Shown: in pieces, positions 19,107-28,614 of the stretch | Layout of the letters: each line of letters starts with the position of its first letter | Position numbering within the stretch: position 1 is the stretch's first letter | Assembly: GCA_024681775.1 (NCBI GenBank) | Contig: JAILAF010000055.1 | Coordinates: forward strand, 1-32,860 | Length of the DNA: 32,860 bases | Direction: 5' to 3' | DNA from: Lachnospiraceae bacterium | Lineage (GTDB): Bacteria > Bacillota > Clostridia > Lachnospirales > Lachnospiraceae | Notes under the pieces: model-generated | What the model saw: the letters and a program-made list of their open reading frames with translations, nothing else | Told to the model about the DNA's origin: nothing | The model's database searches: none | Made by a program: the position numbers and the translations under genes

Positions 19107-21695
19107 ATGGAAGAAACGATTTTTGACAAGATCCAGGAGGTGGATCTGAAAGAACGGATGGAGACGTTCTACATCGATTACGCCATGAGCGTCATCGCCA
19201 GCCGTGCCCTCCCGGATGTGAGAGACGGATTAAAGCCTGTTCAGAGAAGAGTGCTTTACTCCATGGTGGAACTGAATAACGGTCCCGACAAGCCTCATCG
19301 TAAGAGCGCCCGTATCGTCGGTGATACCATGGGTAAATATCACCCTCACGGCGACAGTTCCATTTACGGAGCTCTGGTCAACATGGCCCAGGACTGGTCC
19401 ATGCGCTATACCCTGGTAGACGGACACGGCAATTTTGGCTCCATGGACGGAGACGGTGCCGCTGCCATGCGTTACACCGAGGCCAGACTTTCCAAGATCA
19501 GTATGGAGCTTCTGGCGGATATCGGTAAGGACACGGTGGATTTTGTTCCCAACTTTGATGATACCGAGAAAGAGCCCGTGGTCCTTCCCAGCCGTTATCC
19601 CAATCTGCTGGTAAACGGAGCCACCGGTATCGCCGTAGGTATGGCCACCAACATCCCGCCCCACAATCTGCGGGAGATCATCGGTGCGGTGGTAAAGATC
19701 ATCGACAACAAGGTGGAGGAAGACAGAAGCACCACCATAGAGGAAATCATGGATATCGTCCAGGGTCCCGACTTCCCTACGGGAGGTGTGATCCTGGGAA
19801 GACGCGGTATCGAGGAAGCTTACCGCACCGGCCGTGGCAAGATCCGCGTCCGCGCCAAAACCGAGATTGAGACCCTTCCAAACGGCAAGAGCCAGATCAT
19901 CGCCACCGAGCTTCCCTATATGGTGAACAAGGCAAATCTCATCGTCAAGATTGCCGAGCTGGTGAGATTAAAGAAGATCGACGGCATCACGGACATCCGT
20001 GATGAGTCCAACCGGGAAGGTGTCCGCGTGGTCATCGAACTGCGCAGAGATGCCAATGCCAATGTGATCCTGAACCAGCTCTACAAGCATACCCAGCTGC
20101 AGGACACCTTCGGTGTCAACAGCCTGGCGCTCGTGAACAATGAGCCCAAGGTCATGAATCTCCTGGAGATGCTGAAGTATTATCTGAAGCATCAGGAGGA
20201 TGTGGTCACCAGAAGGACCAAATACGATCTGAACAAAGCGGAGGAGCGGGATCACATCCTGCAGGGACTGCTCAAGGCCCTGGACTACATCGATGAAGTC
20301 ATCTCCATCATCCGCGGCAGTGCCAATACCCAGGAAGCCAAGGACAGACTCATCGAGCGCTTCGAGCTGGATGATGCACAGGCCCAGGCAATCGTGGATA
20401 TGAGACTCCGCGCCCTCACCGGTCTGGAGAGAGAGAAGCTGGAGAACGAGCACGAGGAGCTGACCCAAAAGATCGCAGAGCTGAAAGCAATCCTTGCGGA
20501 CGAAAAGCTCCTGCTGGGTGTGATCCGCACCGAGATCCTGGCAATCGCCGACAAATACGGCGACGAGAGACGGACCCAGATCGGCATGGATGCTTACGAT
20601 ATCCTGGATGAGGATCTGATCCCTCATGAAAATACGGTCATCGCCATGACCCGCATGGGTTATATCAAGCGCATGAGCGTTGACAATTTCAAGGCACAGA
20701 ACCGTGGCGGTAAGGGAGTCAAGGGTATGTCCACCATCGAGGACGATTATGTGGAAGACCTGCTGATGACCACAACCCACCATTATCTGAACTTCTTCAC
20801 CAGCTTCGGCCGAGTCTACAGACTGAAGGCATACGAGATCCCCGAGGGAAGCAGGACCTCCCGCGGTGTTGCCATCGTCAATCTCCTGCAGCTGGCACCG
20901 GAAGAAAAGATTTCCGCCATCATCCCGATCTGGAATTACGAGGAGGAAAATAAGAACCTCTTCATGATCACCAAGAACGGTATCGCAAAGAAGACCCGCC
21001 TTTCCGAATATGCGAATGTCCGGAAGACCGGTCTCATCGCCATCAATTTGAACGACGGCGACGAACTCATCGAGGTGAAGATCACCGACGCAAGCAGCGA
21101 GATCCTTCTTGCCACCAGACAGGGTATGTTCATCCGGTTTGCCGAGACCGATGTGAGATGTACCGGCCGCAGCAGCATGGGCGTCATCGGTATGAACCTG
21201 AATCCCGACGATTCCGTCGTGGCAATGCAGCTGGTGAGCCAGGGCAAGTACCTGCTCTTCCTCTCCGAGCGCGGCATGGGCAAGCGTACCGAGGTGGACG
21301 AATTCACAATCCAGCGCCGTGGCGGTAAGGGTGTGAAATGCTACAAGATCACCGAGAAGACCGGAGAACTCATGGGTGCGAAAGCAGTGCACGGCGATGA
21401 GGAGATCATCATGATGACCACCGACGGCGTCACCATCCGTATCCGTGTGGAAGATGTGAAGATCTTAAGCAGGATCACCTCCGGCGTGAAACTCATGAAT
21501 CTGGCTGACGGTGTTGTCATCGCACAGGCTGCCAAGGTCAGAGACAGACTTTCCAACGGAGAAAAGGAATTCGACAATGTGGAGGATGCCGAGAGCTCTC
21601 TTCCCGAATTTGAGGAAGAGGAAGATGATCTGATCTTCCCCACGGAGGAACCTGAGGATTCCGATGATCCCGAGGATGAGGATTCCGACGAATAA
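19107..21695 (+). CDS. gyrA: DNA gyrase subunit A
   Basis: The DNA cleavage and religation subunit. The 862 residues hold the breakage-reunion domain with catalytic Tyr123 in [13 protein letters not shown], and a quinolone-pocket helix reading [17 protein letters not shown]. Ser84 aligns with E. coli Ser83, and the position of E. coli Asp87 is Gly88. The C-terminal beta-pinwheel (about 500-830) has a degenerate GyrA box QNRGGKG (about 531-537) and a full QRRGGKG (about 736-742). It ends in an acidic Asp/Glu-rich tail (about 828-862). AGAGGAA lies before the start, 19 bp after gyrB. A strong terminator follows. Confidence 0.98.
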   Translation: MEETIFDKIQEVDLKERMETFYIDYAMSVIASRALPDVRDGLKPVQRRVLYSMVELNNGPDKPHRKSARIVGDTMGKYHPHGDSSIYGALVNMAQDWSMRYTLVDGHGNFGSMDGDGAAAMRYTEARLSKISMELLADIGKDTVDFVPNFDDTEKEPVVLPSRYPNLLVNGATGIAVGMATNIPPHNLREIIGAVVKIIDNKVEEDRSTTIEEIMDIVQGPDFPTGGVILGRRGIEEAYRTGRGKIRVRAKTEIETLPNGKSQIIATELPYMVNKANLIVKIAELVRLKKIDGITDIRDESNREGVRVVIELRRDANANVILNQLYKHTQLQDTFGVNSLALVNNEPKVMNLLEMLKYYLKHQEDVVTRRTKYDLNKAEERDHILQGLLKALDYIDEVISIIRGSANTQEAKDRLIERFELDDAQAQAIVDMRLRALTGLEREKLENEHEELTQKIAELKAILADEKLLLGVIRTEILAIADKYGDERRTQIGMDAYDILDEDLIPHENTVIAMTRMGYIKRMSVDNFKAQNRGGKGVKGMSTIEDDYVEDLLMTTTHHYLNFFTSFGRVYRLKAYEIPEGSRTSRGVAIVNLLQLAPEEKISAIIPIWNYEEENKNLFMITKNGIAKKTRLSEYANVRKTGLIAINLNDGDELIEVKITDASSEILLATRQGMFIRFAETDVRCTGRSSMGVIGMNLNPDDSVVAMQLVSQGKYLLFLSERGMGKRTEVDEFTIQRRGGKGVKCYKITEKTGELMGAKAVHGDEEIIMMTTDGVTIRIRVEDVKILSRITSGVKLMNLADGVVIAQAAKVRDRLSNGEKEFDNVEDAESSLPEFEEEEDDLIFPTEEPEDSDDPEDEDSDE

Positions 21696-21710
21696 TGTGA
21701 TATGCACCAT

Positions 21711-21748
21711 AAGCTCCGCGCTTTAAGTAGGTGCGGAGCTTTCTTTTT
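21711..21748 (+). terminator. Intrinsic terminator after gyrA
   Basis: Nine-base arms AAGCTCCGC (21711-21719) and GCGGAGCTT (21733-21741) enclose a 13-base loop and are followed by TCTTTTTG. It ends the dnaA/dnaN-to-gyrA transcription. Confidence 0.9.
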
Positions 21749-21750
21749 GT

Positions 21751-21778
21751 TTGCTTTTTTCCGGGAAAGTGATAAGAT
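21751..21778 (+). promoter_or_regulatory. Possible promoter for the antiporter gene
   Basis: TTGCTT (21751-21756) and TAAGAT (21773-21778) with 16-base spacing lie right after the gyrA terminator and about 38 bases before the antiporter ATG. Both hexamers are 4 of 6 to consensus. Confidence 0.4.
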
Positions 21779-21816
21779 ACAGTTTACCGCAGAGTATCTT
21801 CAAAGAAGGTGAATCT

Positions 21817-23007
21817 ATGAATACCATATCCATGTTAAAAGATCTGGCCATCATCATCGTTTTTGCAAAGGCTTTCGGCCTCCTCGCCAGAAAATGCAAG
21901 GCTCCTCAGGTGGTAGGCGAGATCATTGCAGGTCTGATCATCGGACCCGGACTGCTGCATCTGGTGCAGCTCACCGACTTCTTAAGTGAAATGGCAGAGA
22001 TCGGTGTCATCCTGCTGATGTTTTCCGCAGGCTTGGAGACCAATCTGAAGGATCTGATGCACACGGGATTAAAGTCCCTTCTCATCGCCTGTTCCGGTGT
22101 CTTTGTTCCCCTCATCGGCGGAACCCTGCTCTATTTTGCATTTTACGGAACAGCGCCCTGGGGGAGTGAAAAATTCTACACCGCAGTCTTCATCGGCGTG
22201 ATCATGACCGCCACCAGTGTCAGTATCACGGTCCAGACCTTAAGAGAACTGGGGAAGCTGAAAGGTGAGATCGGTACCACCATTATGAGCTCCGCCATCA
22301 TCGACGATGTCATCGGCATCATGGTGCTGACCTTTGTACTGGGCTTTAAAAATCCCGATTCCAATCCCGGCAGGGTCGTCATCAGCACGCTCCTGTATTT
22401 TGTGCTGGCCTTCGTGGTAGGTATCCTGATCTATAAGCTCTTTAAAGTCCTGGATTTCAAATACCCCCACACCCGCAGGATCCCCATTCTGGGTCTGGCT
22501 CTTTGCTTTGTCATGGCCTATGTGGCGGAGACCTACTTTGGCATCGCTGATATCACCGGCGCCTATGTGGCCGGCATCATCCTCTGCTCCATTCAGGATT
22601 CCGAGTACATCGCCGAGAAGATGGACACCAATTCCTACATGCTCTTCGGCCCCATCTTCTTCGCCAGCATCGGATTAAAGACCAATATCAACAATATGAC
22701 CATGAGCATATTCCTGTTCTCTCTGGGATTTGTGGCAGTGGCCCTTTTGACCAAGATCATCGGCTGCGGCCTCATGGCGAAGGTCCTCCGTCACAGCAAT
22801 CTGGATTCCTTAAAAGTGGGTGTGGGCATGATGACCAGAGGCGAGGTGGCCCTCATTGTGGCACAGCGTGGTCTGGCAGTGGGGATCATCGATTCCGTTT
22901 ACTTTACATCCGTCATCCTGCTCATCATCTGTTCCAGCATTCTCACACCCATCATCTTGAAGGTGCTCTATGCCAAGGACGAAAAAACCATCCCCGCAGA
23001 AGGCTGA
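21817..23007 (+). CDS. Cation:proton antiporter (CPA2, NapA/GerN/KefB type)
   Basis: A very hydrophobic 396-residue protein with about 12 membrane segments, the monovalent cation:proton antiporter-2 fold. Near the N-terminus it has PQVVGEIIAGLIIGPGLLH (about 30-48), then EIGVILLMFSAGLE (61-74), TATSVSITVQTLRELG (131-146) and the paired acidic motif SAIIDDVIGI (159-168). Asp163-Asp164 point to an electrogenic Na+/H+ exchanger like NapA or GerN rather than an electroneutral one. No RCK/TrkA domain follows, so it is not a full KefB. The frame extends 22 codons upstream, but the ATG used has AAGAAGGTG 6 bases ahead. It overlaps the next gene by 38 bases. Confidence 0.88.
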   Translation: MNTISMLKDLAIIIVFAKAFGLLARKCKAPQVVGEIIAGLIIGPGLLHLVQLTDFLSEMAEIGVILLMFSAGLETNLKDLMHTGLKSLLIACSGVFVPLIGGTLLYFAFYGTAPWGSEKFYTAVFIGVIMTATSVSITVQTLRELGKLKGEIGTTIMSSAIIDDVIGIMVLTFVLGFKNPDSNPGRVVISTLLYFVLAFVVGILIYKLFKVLDFKYPHTRRIPILGLALCFVMAYVAETYFGIADITGAYVAGIILCSIQDSEYIAEKMDTNSYMLFGPIFFASIGLKTNINNMTMSIFLFSLGFVAVALLTKIIGCGLMAKVLRHSNLDSLKVGVGMMTRGEVALIVAQRGLAVGIIDSVYFTSVILLIICSSILTPIILKVLYAKDEKTIPAEG

Positions 23008-23854
23008 TTCTGCCGTCTCCAAACAAAAAAAAACAAAGAAAAAAAATTCCGCCTCCCGGCGTAAAATCCCGGGGGGCGGTTCCAGTGTCTTCCTTTATCC
23101 GGAGCCGGATGAAGAGATGCAGTCCAGATTTGAGGGCGCTCTGCAGAAAATCGTCGGTGCTGACAGAGAACGTCCTACCATCGGTACGCTGTCCGAAAAA
23201 ACAGTCCATGCCGTGGTAAAAAACTATTTTGAGCCGGACGAAGATCATCAGGAGATCCCCATCGAAAAATATGTTGCGGATATTTATCGCGGCGGAGAGA
23301 TCCTGGAGATTCAGACCAGACAGATGGGGAGGTTAAAAGAAAAACTCTCCTGCTTTTTACCGAACTATCAGGTCACTGTGGTGCATCCCGTGCTCCACCG
23401 GAAGACCCTCATCTGGGTGGACCCGGATACGGGAGAGATGAGCAAGCCCCGTAAAACAGGCAAGATCGGCACTGTCTATACCGCCTTTTCAGAGCTTTAT
23501 CTGATCCGGGATTTCCTGACGGATCCAAACCTTCGCGTCACGCTCCTTTTGATGGATATGACGGAGTACAAGCTTTTAAACGGCAGAAGTAAGGATCGGA
23601 AGCATTTCGGTGCGGAGCGCTTTGACCGCATTCCCACATCTCTCATTTCTCAGATCGATTTAAACTGTCCCGAGGATTACATGCAGTTTATCCCGGAACA
23701 TCTGGAAGAAGAATTTACCTCCCTTGACTTTGCAAGGGAGGCACATATTCCCAGAAGCCTGGCTTCCAATATTCTTCAGGTATTTCATATGCTGGGCATC
23801 ATCACCCGGATCGGAACGAGAGGCCGGGCGTATCTGTACCGTTGCACCTATTAG
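22970..23854 (+). CDS. Uncharacterised protein with nuclease-like EIQT core and C-terminal winged helix
   Basis: A 294-residue soluble protein with a Lys-rich N-terminus (about 1-33). The central domain (about 76-205) has VADIYRGGEILEIQT (102-116), then a RLKEKL helix (121-126) and the strand VTVVHPV (135-141). This Asp-x8-Glu-Ile-Gln layout resembles a PD-(D/E)xK nuclease-like core. The C-terminal part (about 248-292) looks like a winged helix ending RGRAYLYR. I know similar proteins as a widespread family of unknown function, which I recall as DUF8091 without certainty. The ATG has GAAGGTG 6 bases upstream, inside the antiporter gene, so it is translationally coupled. No function is established. 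Confidence 0.85.
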   Translation: MPRTKKPSPQKADSAVSKQKKTKKKNSASRRKIPGGGSSVFLYPEPDEEMQSRFEGALQKIVGADRERPTIGTLSEKTVHAVVKNYFEPDEDHQEIPIEKYVADIYRGGEILEIQTRQMGRLKEKLSCFLPNYQVTVVHPVLHRKTLIWVDPDTGEMSKPRKTGKIGTVYTAFSELYLIRDFLTDPNLRVTLLLMDMTEYKLLNGRSKDRKHFGAERFDRIPTSLISQIDLNCPEDYMQFIPEHLEEEFTSLDFAREAHIPRSLASNILQVFHMLGIITRIGTRGRAYLYRCTY

Positions 23855-23910
23855 AGTAATCCGGGAGCATCCTTCCCCTTGCCGGTACTGCTGCCCTTCA
23901 CCGAATTATC

Positions 23911-25332
23911 TCAGATCTCATCATCATCCGGCAGTCCCAGGGAGAAGATGAATTCACTTCCTTCTCCCTGGGTGCTGATCACATTGATGTTCTCGCCGTG
24001 GGCGTTGATGATCTCCTTTACGATGGAAAGCCCCAGTCCCGTTCCCTTTTTATCCTTTCCTCTGGAAGAATCGGACTTGTAAAATCTGGTCCAGATCAGC
24101 TTCAAATCCTCCTTCGGAATACCGATTCCCGTGTCTTTCACCGAAACAAACAGCTTGTTGTTCTTCAGGGTGGTCTCTACCTTGATCACCGAATCATGAT
24201 GAGAAAACTTGATGGCATTGTCGATGAGATTGTACAGCACCTGCTGGATCCTGCTCATATCGGCGTGGACCTCGAACTCATCTCCCGTCAGTTTCAATTC
24301 TATGGCAATACTCTTTTTGCGGCAGGTTCCTTCAAAGGAAGCGGCCGTGTCCCGGATGATGCGATTGATGTCAAAATCCGTCAGATCCAGACGCATTCCC
24401 TTGGTATTCAGATTGTTTAACGTCAGGAGTCCGTTGGTGAGCTTGGTCAGGCGCTCCGTCTCATTCAGTACCACCTTCAGATACTTTTCGTGGAGCTCCG
24501 GCGGGATCGTACCGTCGATCATCGCCTCCAGATACCCTTTGATGGAGGTCAGAGGAGAGCGGAAATCATGGGACACATTGGCGATGAATTTTTTCTGATC
24601 GTCCTCCTGCCCCGCAATGGTATCGGACATGTAGGAAAGACAGTTCGCCAGGTAACCCATCTCGTCACCGGAATCCACATGGAAGGTGTAATGATAGTTC
24701 CCTTCCGCATACTGCTCCGCCGCCTTGGTGATCTTGCGCAGGGGACGGTATACCAGCTGGTTAAAGAAGATCAGAATGATCAGGGACAGGATCATCAGGA
24801 TCGCCAGAGTGATGTAGGAGATATTCAGCATCATATTGCAGGAATCCTGAATGTCCGACATCCTGGTGTGAATGGTCACATACCCTCTCACCTTGTATTC
24901 CGAGGTGATGGGAGCGATGACTGTCAGCACTTCTACCGGAAAAGTATGGAAAAAATCATTCACCACATAGTAGGAACTTCCCGTAACGGTGGGATCAAAA
25001 TTCTCCACCGTCACCACATCCTCCACCGAGAAGGGATTCTCCGTATCCAGCACCATACGTCCGGAAGGATTGATGATCCGGATCACTGAGTTCAGATACA
25101 CCGAAAGGGAGTCCAGCTGCAGCTGCACTGTTTCCAGAGAAGCCTCACTGGTATAGAGCCCCGTGGCGTAGGTGTTGGCGATGAGGGTAGCCTCCTGATA
25201 AAGGGACTGTGCCTTCTCCCGGACCATATAATTCTCCGTCATGTTCGGTACAAAGATCGTGACGATCCCAAAGCCGAAGACACCGAAGATCAGATAGGCC
25301 AATATGAACTTCAGATAAAGAGTTTTTCTCAT
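23911..25332 (-). CDS. Membrane sensor histidine kinase
   Basis: A 473-residue two-component sensor kinase. One membrane segment (about 8-28) and another (about 170-190) flank an extracytoplasmic sensing domain of about 140 residues. A HAMP linker follows (about 192-242), then the dimerisation helix with phospho-accepting His255 in FIANVSHDFRSPLTSIKGYL, and the ATPase domain with N box NLIDNAIKF (368-376), DTGIGIP (400-406) and GTGLGLSI (430-437). It starts 3 bases after the response regulator stop and has no clear ribosome site, so it relies on coupling. The signal is not evident from sequence. Likely the last gene of the mutS2-regulator-kinase series. Confidence 0.94.
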   Translation of the reverse strand: MRKTLYLKFILAYLIFGVFGFGIVTIFVPNMTENYMVREKAQSLYQEATLIANTYATGLYTSEASLETVQLQLDSLSVYLNSVIRIINPSGRMVLDTENPFSVEDVVTVENFDPTVTGSSYYVVNDFFHTFPVEVLTVIAPITSEYKVRGYVTIHTRMSDIQDSCNMMLNISYITLAILMILSLIILIFFNQLVYRPLRKITKAAEQYAEGNYHYTFHVDSGDEMGYLANCLSYMSDTIAGQEDDQKKFIANVSHDFRSPLTSIKGYLEAMIDGTIPPELHEKYLKVVLNETERLTKLTNGLLTLNNLNTKGMRLDLTDFDINRIIRDTAASFEGTCRKKSIAIELKLTGDEFEVHADMSRIQQVLYNLIDNAIKFSHHDSVIKVETTLKNNKLFVSVKDTGIGIPKEDLKLIWTRFYKSDSSRGKDKKGTGLGLSIVKEIINAHGENINVISTQGEGSEFIFSLGLPDDDEI

Positions 25333-25335
25333 AGA

Positions 25336-26049
25336 TCAAAGAGAGGTTTCGAATTTGTATCCCTTGCCCCAGATGGTGGTGATGCGCCATTTCTCGTGGT
25401 CTCCCACCTTCTCGCGCAGACGCTTTACGTGCACATCTACCGTTCTCGTATCGCCGGTGTACTCATATCCCCAGATCCGGTCCAGGAGCTGATCTCTGGT
25501 AAAAACGCGGTTCGGGGAGGAAGCCAGAAAATAAAGGAGCTCCAGTTCCTTCGGCGGCATGTCGATGTTTTTCCCCATGCAGGTAACGGAGTAATTGGTC
25601 AGATTCACTGTCAGGTCCGGATAGCTGACGGACTGCTCACCGTTTAATCCCTGGGCAGCCACATCGGCTTTCTTGTATCTGCGGAGTACCGCTTTGACTC
25701 TGGCAACCAGCTCTTTGGAGTCGAAGGGTTTTTCCATATAGTCATCCGCTCCCAGCTCCAGACCCAGCACCTTGTCAAAAACCTCTCCTTTGGCGGAAAG
25801 CATGATGATGGGTGTCGCGGTGTTTGCCCGCACTTCTCTGCAAACCTGGTATCCGTCGATGCCCGGCAACATCAGATCCAGCAGGATCAGATCCGGGTCA
25901 TATTCCTCCAGATGGGAAAGCGCACTCTCTCCATCCGGGCAGATCAGAGTGTCGTAGCACTCCTTCACCAGGTACAGAGAGATGAGCTCCGCAATATTGT
26001 TGTCGTCATCGACGATCATGATCTTTTGCTTTCCACTCATTTCTTTCAA
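25336..26049 (-). CDS. OmpR/PhoB-family response regulator
   Basis: A 237-residue DNA-binding response regulator. The receiver domain (about 8-122) has acidic residues Asp14-16, phospho-acceptor Asp58 in LILLDLMLPG, Ser85 and Lys107 in DDYMEKPFD. The C-terminal winged helix (about 140-235) has PPKELELLYFLA, RDQLLDRIWGY and TRTVDVHVKRLREKVG, the OmpR type. The start is probably TTG with GGGGG 5 bases ahead; an ATG three codons in (MSGKQK) is the alternative but is then 14 bases from that site. It lies 27 bp after mutS2 and 3 bp before the partner kinase. Confidence 0.95.
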   Translation of the reverse strand: MKEMSGKQKIMIVDDDNNIAELISLYLVKECYDTLICPDGESALSHLEEYDPDLILLDLMLPGIDGYQVCREVRANTATPIIMLSAKGEVFDKVLGLELGADDYMEKPFDSKELVARVKAVLRRYKKADVAAQGLNGEQSVSYPDLTVNLTNYSVTCMGKNIDMPPKELELLYFLASSPNRVFTRDQLLDRIWGYEYTGDTRTVDVHVKRLREKVGDHEKWRITTIWGKGYKFETSL

Positions 26050-26076
26050 ACAATCCCCCTTTTAAATGACCTATGC

Positions 26077-28464
26077 TTACCTGAAGGTTACGATTGTGAC
26101 ACCGGCGTCACCTTCACCGAATTCTCCCAGGCGGAAGTTCTCGATGTTTTTTTGCCTCCGCAGGTAATCATGCACTGCCTTCCGCAATGCCCCCGTTCCT
26201 TTGCCGTGAACGATCCGCACCATGGGAATGTGGGCGATGTAGGCATCATCCAGGTATTTCTCCAGAGAACAGATGGCTTCATCTACCGTCTGCCCCAGGA
26301 GATTCAGCTCCGTGGAGACGGAGTAGGACTTGGACATACGGATTTTGCCGGCGCCGCTTCCCTGACTTTTGGCCTGGGTAGCGGTATCCTGTTCCTCCAC
26401 CGGGATCAGATCCGACACATTGGTCTGGGTCCGCAGGATCCCGCAGAGCACATAGAGATTCCCTTTTGCATCCGGAAGCGTTGCGACCGTGCCGTTTAAT
26501 CCCATGCTGACGATGCGGACACTGTCGCCTTTTTTCAGCTTTGCGGGATCGATCTTCTTTGCCGGCGCTGCTTCTTTCTTTTTCTTAGGTGCCAGGGACA
26601 GCTTTTCATTTTTCTCCGCGATCTTGCCACGGAGCTTGCTGCGCTCCTCCTCCAGCGCCCGCATGTCTACGGATGCTGAGATCCGGTTGATCTCCCGGAT
26701 GGAGGCATCTGCGGAATCCTTGGCTTCCTGCAGGATCTCTCTTGCTTTTTCGTTGGCTTCCCGCAGGATCCTGTCCTTGGCCTGATCGATCTTCTCGTTC
26801 TTTTTCCGGAGCTGTTCCTGCAGCTCCCGGATCCGCTCCTTGTATTCTGCGATTTCCCGCCGCTCGTTCTCCGCAGTGATCCGGCTCTGCTCCAGATCCG
26901 CGATCACATCTTCGAAGCTCTCCTGCTCCGAGCTGATCCGTTCCTTTGCATCGCCGATGATCTCCTCCGGCAGCCCCAGCTTTCCGGAAATGGCGAAGGC
27001 ATTACTCTTTCCGGGAATGCCGATGAGCAGGCGATAGGTAGGAGACAGGGTCTCCACATCGAACTCGCAGGATGCGTTCTGCACCCCTTCCGTGCTGAGG
27101 GCGTAGAGCTTCAGCTCACTGTAATGGGTGGTAGCCATGGTGCGGATGCCCTTCTTATGAAGGCTGTCCAGAATGGAAACCGCCAGCGCCGCACCTTCCG
27201 TGGGATCTGTTCCCGCACCCAGCTCGTCGAAGAGACACAGGGAAAAACGGTCCGCGCTTTTCAGGATCTCCACGATATTTACCATATGGGAAGAGAAGGT
27301 GGAAAGGCTCTGCTCAATGCTCTGCTCATCACCGATGTCCGCAAAAATATCATTGAAGATGCACAGCTCGCTCCGGTCCGAAGCGGGAATGTGCAATCCG
27401 GCCTGGCCCATGAGAGACAAAAGCCCCACGGTCTTTAAGGATACCGTTTTACCGCCGGTATTGGGCCCCGTCACCACCAGCAGGTCAAACTCTCTGCCCA
27501 GGCTGATGTCGATGGGCACCACCTTTCCGGGATCCAGCAGAGGGTGTCTTGCCTTGTAGAGGTTAAAGTACAGCTTCCGGTTGTACCGGGGCATGATGGC
27601 ATTTTGATGCAGTGCCAGCTTCGCCTTGGCAAAAATGAAGTCCAGGTTCACCATGATCTGCTGGTTTTCCCGAAGCTCCGTCACATGCTCGCCGCAGGAA
27701 GCGGAAAGGCCTGCCAGGATCACTTCGATCTCCTGCTTCTCCTCCAGCTCCAGCTCCTTTAACCGGTTGTTCAGCGATACCACTGCCGCAGGCTCAATGA
27801 AAAAGGTAGATCCCGTTGCGGACTGGTCGTGGACCATACCCTGGACCTGACCCTTGTACTCCGCTTTTACCGGGATGCAGTAACGATTGTCCCGCATGGT
27901 AATGACGGCGTCCTGCAGGTAGGTCCGGTAGGAACCGTTTACCATGGACAGGAGCTGGGAGTGGATCTTGTCCCCCGTCTGCGCCATGGATCTGCGGATG
28001 TTACGCAGGGTGGGGCTGGCATCGTCCGCGATCTCGTCCTCCGCGATGATGCACCTGTGGATCTCCTCGGAAAGCCTGGTCAGAGGTGCGAGCCCTTCGA
28101 AAAACGGGTCCAGACTGTCCTCGGGATCATCCTCGTTCTCCCGTTTTCCGTAGTCCCGGATCCTGCCCGCATTGTCCATGAAATCTGCCAGCTTCAGAAG
28201 CTCCGGCGCCGTAAGCGTGCTGCCCACCTCCAGGGAGCGCAGGGCATAGCCGAAATCCCTGGTGGCCCCGAAGGAAGGATTGTTCTCCTGAAAAATGCGG
28301 GTCAGAGCGTCCGCAGTCTGCTGCTGGCTCAGCTGAATCTCCTTCATGTTCACGGAAGGCAGGAGATCTGCGCACATTTTTCTGCCCGGCTCGGAATCCG
28401 CCTCCTGCATGAGGAGTGCGATCACTTTATGAAATTCCAGTATTCTCAGAGTCTTTTCGTTCAT
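26077..28464 (-). CDS. mutS2: MutS2 (endonuclease and ribosome-rescue ATPase)
   Basis: A 795-residue MutS-like ATPase, known in other bacteria for suppressing recombination and, in Bacillus, for splitting collided ribosomes. It has the MutS core domains (about 1-300), Walker A GPNTGGKT (333-340), Walker B with LCLFDELGAGTDP (409-421), then a long coiled coil (about 520-640), a KOW-like basic segment (about 645-700) and a C-terminal Smr nuclease domain (about 720-795) with HGKGTGALR. The Smr LDxRG-like motif reads LNLLG. The N-terminal mismatch-binding domain of MutS1 is absent. Its extended -10 ends only 7 bases before the ATG, so the message may be leaderless. Confidence 0.96.
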   Translation of the reverse strand: MNEKTLRILEFHKVIALLMQEADSEPGRKMCADLLPSVNMKEIQLSQQQTADALTRIFQENNPSFGATRDFGYALRSLEVGSTLTAPELLKLADFMDNAGRIRDYGKRENEDDPEDSLDPFFEGLAPLTRLSEEIHRCIIAEDEIADDASPTLRNIRRSMAQTGDKIHSQLLSMVNGSYRTYLQDAVITMRDNRYCIPVKAEYKGQVQGMVHDQSATGSTFFIEPAAVVSLNNRLKELELEEKQEIEVILAGLSASCGEHVTELRENQQIMVNLDFIFAKAKLALHQNAIMPRYNRKLYFNLYKARHPLLDPGKVVPIDISLGREFDLLVVTGPNTGGKTVSLKTVGLLSLMGQAGLHIPASDRSELCIFNDIFADIGDEQSIEQSLSTFSSHMVNIVEILKSADRFSLCLFDELGAGTDPTEGAALAVSILDSLHKKGIRTMATTHYSELKLYALSTEGVQNASCEFDVETLSPTYRLLIGIPGKSNAFAISGKLGLPEEIIGDAKERISSEQESFEDVIADLEQSRITAENERREIAEYKERIRELQEQLRKKNEKIDQAKDRILREANEKAREILQEAKDSADASIREINRISASVDMRALEEERSKLRGKIAEKNEKLSLAPKKKKEAAPAKKIDPAKLKKGDSVRIVSMGLNGTVATLPDAKGNLYVLCGILRTQTNVSDLIPVEEQDTATQAKSQGSGAGKIRMSKSYSVSTELNLLGQTVDEAICSLEKYLDDAYIAHIPMVRIVHGKGTGALRKAVHDYLRRQKNIENFRLGEFGEGDAGVTIVTFR

Positions 28465-28471
28465 ACTCCCT

Positions 28472-28480
28472 AGTATAGCA
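28472..28480 (-). promoter_or_regulatory. Extended -10 promoter at the mutS2 start
   Basis: The minus strand reads TGCTATACT, a TGn extended -10 (hexamer 28472-28477), and the mutS2 ATG begins 7 bases beyond it. A usual start spacing would place +1 at or within a base or two of the A of the ATG. Confidence 0.5.
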
Positions 28481-28496
28481 CAAAAAGCCGGTTTTC

Positions 28497-28525
28497 TTTA
28501 CTTTTTTCAGCGGGTTGGATATACT
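28497..28525 (+). promoter_or_regulatory. Promoter for the HtrA-like/yhaM/rlmD operon
   Basis: TTTACT (28497-28502) and TATACT (28520-28525) are separated by 17 bases. They lie back to back with the mutS2 promoter, with about 90 bases of leader before the ATG. Confidence 0.65.
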
Positions 28526-28614
28526 GAATTTGTTGAAAATCGGCTCTTTGCGGGCCATCGGACGACTGACCGGGTGCAGAAACGGATATTTTGCCGGCCC
28601 GGGTGCGGAAAAAT

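Noticed and set aside
19968..21392. A 474-codon open frame on the minus strand within gyrA
   Set aside because: Antisense shadow of gyrA; no ribosome site, no motif, and heavy in His, Leu, Gln and Asp as expected of reversed codons.
23855..23910. A bidirectional terminator between the converging genes
   Set aside because: No stem followed by a T-run is visible in these 56 bases on either strand.
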